Assembly: GCF_001724135.1 (NCBI RefSeq)
Contig: NZ_MEDS01000023.1
Coordinates: forward strand, 30,786 to 94,785
Source: Comamonas sp. SCN 65-56
GTDB lineage: Bacteria; Pseudomonadota; Gammaproteobacteria; Burkholderiales; Burkholderiaceae_C
Length of the DNA stretch: 64,000 nt
Direction: 5' to 3'
The position numbers and the translations under genes are program-made. The notes under the pieces were generated by a model that worked only from the letters and a program-made list of their open reading frames with translations, searched no databases and was not told the origin of the DNA. Below, one piece after another: positions 60,037-64,000 of this stretch (position 1 is its first letter; each line of letters opens with the position of its first letter).

Positions 60037-60958
60037 TCAGGCTCGCGGGCAGCGTGGCCAGCACCACGCTGGCCAGTGCCAGTGCAAACGCCAGCAGCTG
60101 CACACCCTGCATGCGCTCACCCAGCGCCAGCACGCCGACCAGCGCGGCGCTGACCGGCAGCAGCACCGTGAACACGCCGGCCTGCGAGGCCGGCACCACG
60201 CTGAGCCCGGTCATCCACAGCCAGACCGACCACATGCAGGCGGCGAGCGCATAGAACAGCAGCAGCAGCCAGACCGGCCCGCTGACCGCGGCAAAATCGA
60301 AGCGCAGGGCCAGCAGCGCGCCGGCAGGGGTGGCCAGGGCAAAGCCCCAGAGATTGATCAAGGCCGAAATGCGCCGCGGGCCCAGCGTGCCGGTGAGGTG
60401 TTTGCCGATCACCGAATACGCCGCCTCACACAATGAAGCGGCCAGCAGCAGCGCCATCCCCAGCCATTGAAAATTTGGATCGTTTTTGGCCTCCAGCGCT
60501 TGTCCATCCAGCGCTGACAGCTCCTGTTTATGGAGTGAAAACAGCGCGATCCCTGCCACCGCGCAGGCAATCGCCACCCAGGTGCGTGCGCTGATGCGTT
60601 CGTGCAGAAAGAGCCAGCTCAGCAGCGCCACGCAGGCGGGAATCGACGCCATGATCAGGCCGGCCGTGGTCGCGCTGGTCAGGCTCACGCCGTAGATCAT
60701 GAACACCGTGAAAAGGAAATTGCCCAGCAGCGCATGCAAGAACAACAGCCCTTTGGCGCGGCGCGTGAGCAGCGGCTCGCCGGGCGGCTTGCGCAGCCAG
60801 CCCAGCATCGCCACCGCGCCTATGCCAAAGCGCAGCCAGGCCAGCAGCAGCACCGGGAAGGCGAGGGCCAGCGGTTTGGACAGCGCCACGTAGCTGCCCA
60901 CGAGCACCATGCTCAGCGCCAGGCAGGCAAAGGCAAGGGGGCGTGAAGGCGGGGTCAA
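60011..60958 (-). CDS. EamA-family (DMT) transporter
   Basis: 315 aa, ten membrane helices in two EamA halves ([40 protein letters not shown] ends half one; [20 protein letters not shown] in half two). The start is TTG at 60958, whose bases overlap the mnmC stop (TTGA), so translation is coupled. Residues about 143-159 ([17 protein letters not shown]), in the loop between halves, are encoded by a dispersed repeat. Substrate unknown. Confidence 0.85.
   Translation of the reverse strand: MTPPSRPLAFACLALSMVLVGSYVALSKPLALAFPVLLLAWLRFGIGAVAMLGWLRKPPGEPLLTRRAKGLLFLHALLGNFLFTVFMIYGVSLTSATTAGLIMASIPACVALLSWLFLHERISARTWVAIACAVAGIALFSLHKQELSALDGQALEAKNDPNFQWLGMALLLAASLCEAAYSVIGKHLTGTLGPRRISALINLWGFALATPAGALLALRFDFAAVSGPVWLLLLFYALAACMWSVWLWMTGLSVVPASQAGVFTVLLPVSAALVGVLALGERMQGVQLLAFALALASVVLATLPASLISRVWRDR
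60482..60531 (-). repeat. dispersed palindromic repeat, copy L (inside EamA gene)
   Basis: Plus strand TTTTTGGCCTCCAGCGCTTG, TCCATC, CAGCGCTGACAGCTCC. The gene reads the forward orientation, in which the consensus has TGA TAG; here those codons are CAG GAG, so the frame stays open. Confidence 0.85.
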
Positions 60959-62895
60959 GAGCGTGAAGAGGCGGCGGCGGTGGGCGATTGTGCCGCGCGC
61001 GCCAGCCGCTCGGTGGCCATGGCGCGCGCCAGCGCCGAATCCAGCGGCAGGGGTTCATCGTGCAGGCGGGCCGCGAGCAGTTCGGCGCACAGCAGTGCCA
61101 GCGTGGCGCCGCGCGCGCCCAAGCCGGTGCAGACCCACAGGCCCGGCAGCTCCGCGCCGCCCGCGAGGTCGGTCAGTGGGCCGACCAGCGGCAGGTGATC
61201 GGGCGTGGTGCAGCGCACGCCGGACCATGCCTGTAGCGGCGGCGCGGCGGGCGTGGCAAACACCGGTTGCAGCGCAGCGGCCAAGGCGGGTAGCAGTATC
61301 TGCAGCTTGGCGAAATTGGCGTGGTGCGCGGCGGCGGTTTCGCGCTCGGTCAACGGCAAAGTGGATGCATCGCGCTCAAAGGTCGAACCGCAGACCCAGG
61401 CCTCCCCGCCTGCGAGCGGCACATGCGCGATCAGGTTGCCGTGCCCGTTCACCGGCATCGCAGGCCAAGGCGCTGCGGCGGACTGCGGCGTGTGCCAGCC
61501 CCAGCTCGCCATGCCGCGCACCGATTGCAGCGGCAGCGGCTGGCCGGTCAGCAACGCACTGGCCGGGCCTGCGCAGACCGCGACCGCATCCGCTTCGGTG
61601 ATGGGCCCGCCCCGTGCATCGGTCAGCCGCCAGCGTGCATCGGCTGCTTCGATGGCCGCGACCGATTGCCCCGTTCGCACGCTGATGCCCGGCTGCGCCA
61701 GCAAGCGTGCTATCAGCGCCGCCGGCTGCAGCCAGCCGGCGCTGGCGTGCCAAAGCGCGGGCGCATCGGCGTCCAGCCCGGCCCGAGCGCATTGCGTGGC
61801 GCTGACCGGGCGGGTCCAGTGCTGCCATGCGTCGCTGTCGCCCGCCGGGCGACTGGCGTGGTCGACGGCATGCTCCAGCACGCCGTGCATGGCCCAGGCG
61901 CTGCCCTCCAGATCACCGGCCAGGGTCGTCAACGCCCGCAGCGTGGCGCGCACGCCGGCGCGCGAGAGGCGCGAGATCACGCTGTCGTCGGGCGAGCTGT
62001 GCGGCGCAAAAATGGCGGCGGGCACGCCCGAAGCGCCGGCGGCGGGGTGTCGGCCGACATCGAGCACCGTCACCTGCCAGCCGCGCTGCGCCAGTTGCCA
62101 GGCCACGGCCGCGCCCGCCAGCCCCGCGCCCACCACGGCGCAGCGCCGGCCGGCGGGCAGGGGGATGGCAGGCAGTGCCGGGCGCGTGGCATGCGGCTGC
62201 CAGGGCGGGGCGTACACCGCATGCAGGTTCTCGCGCTTGGGTGGCACGCCGGCCACTTTCTGTAACGCAAAGCCGCACTGCGTCAGCGCGTCACGCACGC
62301 TGCGCGCGGCGCTCCAGGTGGCCAGGCGCGTGCCGCGGCGGCAGCAGCGCGCCACTGCCTTGAGCGTGTGCAGGCTCCACAGATCGGGGTTGACGCGCGG
62401 CGCAAAGCCGTCCAAAAACACGCTGTCCGCCTGCGGGCGCTGCGCCCGCAGCATGGCCTGCGCATCGCCGATCAAGAGCGTCAGCAGCACCCGCCCGCCT
62501 TCAAACGCCAGCCGGTGCACGCCCGGCACCAGGCCGCGTGCCTGCTGCGCCAGCCTTGCCGCCAGCGCTTGCAGTTCGGCATCCGGCGGTGCGGCGCGCA
62601 GCAGGTCCTGGGCGCTTACGGGCCAGGCCTCGCACGAGATGAAGTGCAGCCGCTGCGGGCGGCTGGCATCGGCGCGCCATGCGGCCCAGGTGACGAGGAA
62701 ATTCAGCCCGAGCCCGAAGCCGGTCTCCAGAATGCGCCACTGCGCCTGATCGGCCCAGGCCGCGGGCAGACCGCAACCCCGCAGAAACACGCCGTGCGCC
62801 TGGTCCAGCCCGTGGCCCGCGCTGGCGCGGTAGCGGTCGCCAAAGCGCGGGTTGGCCGGGGTGCCGTCGGCCAGCCAATCGACGGGTTCCGCCAT
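60955..62895 (-). CDS. mnmC: bifunctional tRNA 5-methylaminomethyl-2-thiouridine enzyme
   Basis: 646 aa. The N-terminal methyltransferase domain (WRILETGFGLGLNFLVTWAA, SVFLDGFAPRVNPDLW) and the C-terminal FAD oxidase domain (CAVVGAGLAGAAVAWQLAQR near 250-270; WVCTGLGARGATLALLCAEL) finish wobble-uridine modification at position 34 of tRNAs. ATG at 62895. The stop overlaps the EamA start. The downstream C-terminus is Ala/Ser-rich. Confidence 0.95.
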   Translation of the reverse strand: MAEPVDWLADGTPANPRFGDRYRASAGHGLDQAHGVFLRGCGLPAAWADQAQWRILETGFGLGLNFLVTWAAWRADASRPQRLHFISCEAWPVSAQDLLRAAPPDAELQALAARLAQQARGLVPGVHRLAFEGGRVLLTLLIGDAQAMLRAQRPQADSVFLDGFAPRVNPDLWSLHTLKAVARCCRRGTRLATWSAARSVRDALTQCGFALQKVAGVPPKRENLHAVYAPPWQPHATRPALPAIPLPAGRRCAVVGAGLAGAAVAWQLAQRGWQVTVLDVGRHPAAGASGVPAAIFAPHSSPDDSVISRLSRAGVRATLRALTTLAGDLEGSAWAMHGVLEHAVDHASRPAGDSDAWQHWTRPVSATQCARAGLDADAPALWHASAGWLQPAALIARLLAQPGISVRTGQSVAAIEAADARWRLTDARGGPITEADAVAVCAGPASALLTGQPLPLQSVRGMASWGWHTPQSAAAPWPAMPVNGHGNLIAHVPLAGGEAWVCGSTFERDASTLPLTERETAAAHHANFAKLQILLPALAAALQPVFATPAAPPLQAWSGVRCTTPDHLPLVGPLTDLAGGAELPGLWVCTGLGARGATLALLCAELLAARLHDEPLPLDSALARAMATERLARAAQSPTAAASSRS

Positions 62896-62901
62896 CGCGC
62901 G

Positions 62902-63909
62902 TCAGCGGCGCATCTGCAGCGCGCCGGGGTTGACGATGTTGGTCGGCGTGCCCTTCATGTAGTTGATGACGTTGTCGAACGCGGCGCCGAAGTAGAGCTC
63001 GTAGTTGTCCTGCTCGACATAGCCGATGTGCGGCGTGCAGATGCAGTTCTCCAGCCGCAAGAGCGCGTGGCCTTGCAGGATGGGTTCGCTCTCGAACACG
63101 TCGATCGCGGCCATGCCGGGGCGGCCGCGGTTGAGCGCCGCCACCAGCGCATCGGGCTGCAGCAGCTCGGCGCGCGAGGTGTTCACCAGCAGCGCCGTCG
63201 GCTTCATCAGCGACAGGTCTTCCAGCGTGATCAGGTGCTGCGTTGCCTCATTGAGCCGCAGGTGCAGCGAGATCACGTCGCACTGCTCGAAAAATTCGGC
63301 GCGCGTGGCAGCCGCCTGGTAGCCATCGGCCAGCGCCTTGGTGCGCGAGGCATCGCTGCCCCAGATGCGCACGTTCATGCCAAAGGCGCGGCCATAGCCG
63401 GCAACGATCTGGCCGATGCGCCCATAGCCCCAGATGCCCAGCGTGCGCCCGCGCAGCACCTGCCCCAGGCCGAAGTTGGGCGGCATCGAGCCCGCGCGCA
63501 GCCCGGCCTGCTGCCACGCGCCGTGCTTGAGGCTGGCGATGTAGTGCGGCAGGCGGCGCATGGCGGTCATCATCAGCGCCCAGGTCAGCTCGGCCGGCGC
63601 TACGGGTGAGCTGGTGCCCTCGGCCACGGCAATGCCGCGCTCGGTGCAAGCCGCCAGGTCGATATGCGGTCCCATGCGCCCGGTCTGGGCAATGAACTTC
63701 AGGCGCGGGAGTTTTTCCACGAGCTGGCGCGTGATGTGGGTGCGCTCGCGGATCAGCACCAGGATGTCCGCGTCGCGCAGTCGCACCGACAGCTGCCCCA
63801 GCCCCTTGACGGTGTTGGTATAGACCTTGGCGGAATAGCTTGCGAGGCGTTCCGCGCAGCGCAACTTGCGCACGGTGTCCTGGTAGTCGTCCAGGATGAC
63901 GATATTCAT
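62902..63909 (-). CDS. NAD-dependent D-2-hydroxyacid dehydrogenase
   Basis: 335 aa. LRGRTLGIWGYGRIGQIVAG is the NAD fold, LKFIAQTGRMGPHIDLAACT the substrate region, and VNTSRAELLQPDALVAAL with IDVFESEP and CTPHIGYVEQ gives the catalytic Arg, Glu and His. It resembles phosphoglycerate dehydrogenase-like enzymes, substrate unassigned. ATG at 63909 is preferred to TTG at 63918. It is 6 bp upstream of mnmC on the same strand, so the three genes mnmC, EamA and this one may share a transcript. Confidence 0.9.
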   Translation of the reverse strand: MNIVILDDYQDTVRKLRCAERLASYSAKVYTNTVKGLGQLSVRLRDADILVLIRERTHITRQLVEKLPRLKFIAQTGRMGPHIDLAACTERGIAVAEGTSSPVAPAELTWALMMTAMRRLPHYIASLKHGAWQQAGLRAGSMPPNFGLGQVLRGRTLGIWGYGRIGQIVAGYGRAFGMNVRIWGSDASRTKALADGYQAAATRAEFFEQCDVISLHLRLNEATQHLITLEDLSLMKPTALLVNTSRAELLQPDALVAALNRGRPGMAAIDVFESEPILQGHALLRLENCICTPHIGYVEQDNYELYFGAAFDNVINYMKGTPTNIVNPGALQMRR

Positions 63910-64000
63910 TGCAGGCAATGGCTCAGCGCCGGCTGGTTTCCCGCCAGGGCGTCAATGGGGTTCAGTGGTTGCGGCAGCGCCGCTCGCTTATTGTCGTTGA
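63910..64000. other. upstream edge, no gene seen
   Basis: The last 91 bases hold no start or domain I can support; they are probably the promoter region of the dehydrogenase operon. Confidence 0.5.

Overview
The window is a gene-dense, high-GC chromosomal segment from a betaproteobacterium, most probably Comamonadaceae (Burkholderiales). This rests on the smc-zipA-ligA cluster, the dnaG/rpoD neighbourhood with a Lys/Ala-rich primary sigma factor, the fahA-maiA pair, the DUF4212/VC_2705-type symporter pair, and codon use dominated by G/C third positions. The genus cannot be fixed from the sequence. I see no rRNA, CRISPR array, insertion sequence or prophage; the one tRNA is tRNA-Pro(TGG).

Layout, left to right. 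0-5.5 kb: a 5-methylcytosine RNA methyltransferase (cut by the window edge) and purN, divergent from yceH; then an adjacent pair of acyl-CoA dehydrogenases that look like the two halves of a heteromer, and a small exported DUF4124-type protein. 5.5-6.7 kb: a Phd-type antitoxin / zeta-type kinase toxin module. 6.7-11.7 kb: a valine-degradation operon (mmsA, acyl-CoA dehydrogenase, mmsB) with a divergent LysR regulator; the middle gene is frameshifted and lies between two G/C-rich inverted-repeat elements. 11.7-22.8 kb: a membrane PAS-GGDEF-EAL protein, then smc-zipA-ligA and a patatin-like hydrolase. 22.8-33.7 kb: a DUF2249 protein, a hybrid sensor kinase/LuxR response regulator operon, divergent ppsR/ppsA, a two-subunit sodium symporter, an FKBP isomerase with an HxlR regulator, and a 2-dehydropantoate reductase. 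33.7-42.7 kb: aceA behind twin palindromic operators, psd, infA, tRNA-Pro, hemH, a HAD phosphatase, maiA and a frameshifted fahA, and an MFS exporter. 42.7-53.3 kb: rpoD, dnaG, a decayed serine hydrolase, an acyl-CoA synthetase, a TlpA-like thioredoxin, rlmD and a lipoprotein. 53.3-64 kb: a Bax-inhibitor-1 family protein, a GlcG/HbpS-type protein, a nitrobindin-like protein, a lipoprotein hydrolase, the iron-uptake operon bfd-tonB-exbB-exbD with a Fur-like promoter, a SWIB protein, rraA, an EamA transporter, mnmC and a D-2-hydroxyacid dehydrogenase.

Metabolically the segment suits an aerobe living on organic acids, fatty acids and amino acids: glyoxylate shunt (aceA), gluconeogenic PEP synthase with its regulator, valine catabolism, the end of the tyrosine/homogentisate route, acyl-CoA dehydrogenases and synthetase, and an organic-acid-type symporter.

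The most unusual signal is a dispersed palindromic element of about 50 bp (left arm TTTGATAGCTGCCAGCGCTT, right arm AAGCGCTGGAGGCCGTTTT) found about eleven times. Six copies lie between genes, one of which supplies the tandem stop codons of purN, and five lie inside protein-coding genes, all read in the same frame as a peptide like Q-A-L-(A/E)-A-x-K. Three genes (acyl-CoA dehydrogenase, fahA, a serine hydrolase) carry disabling lesions, which are either real gene decay or assembly error.
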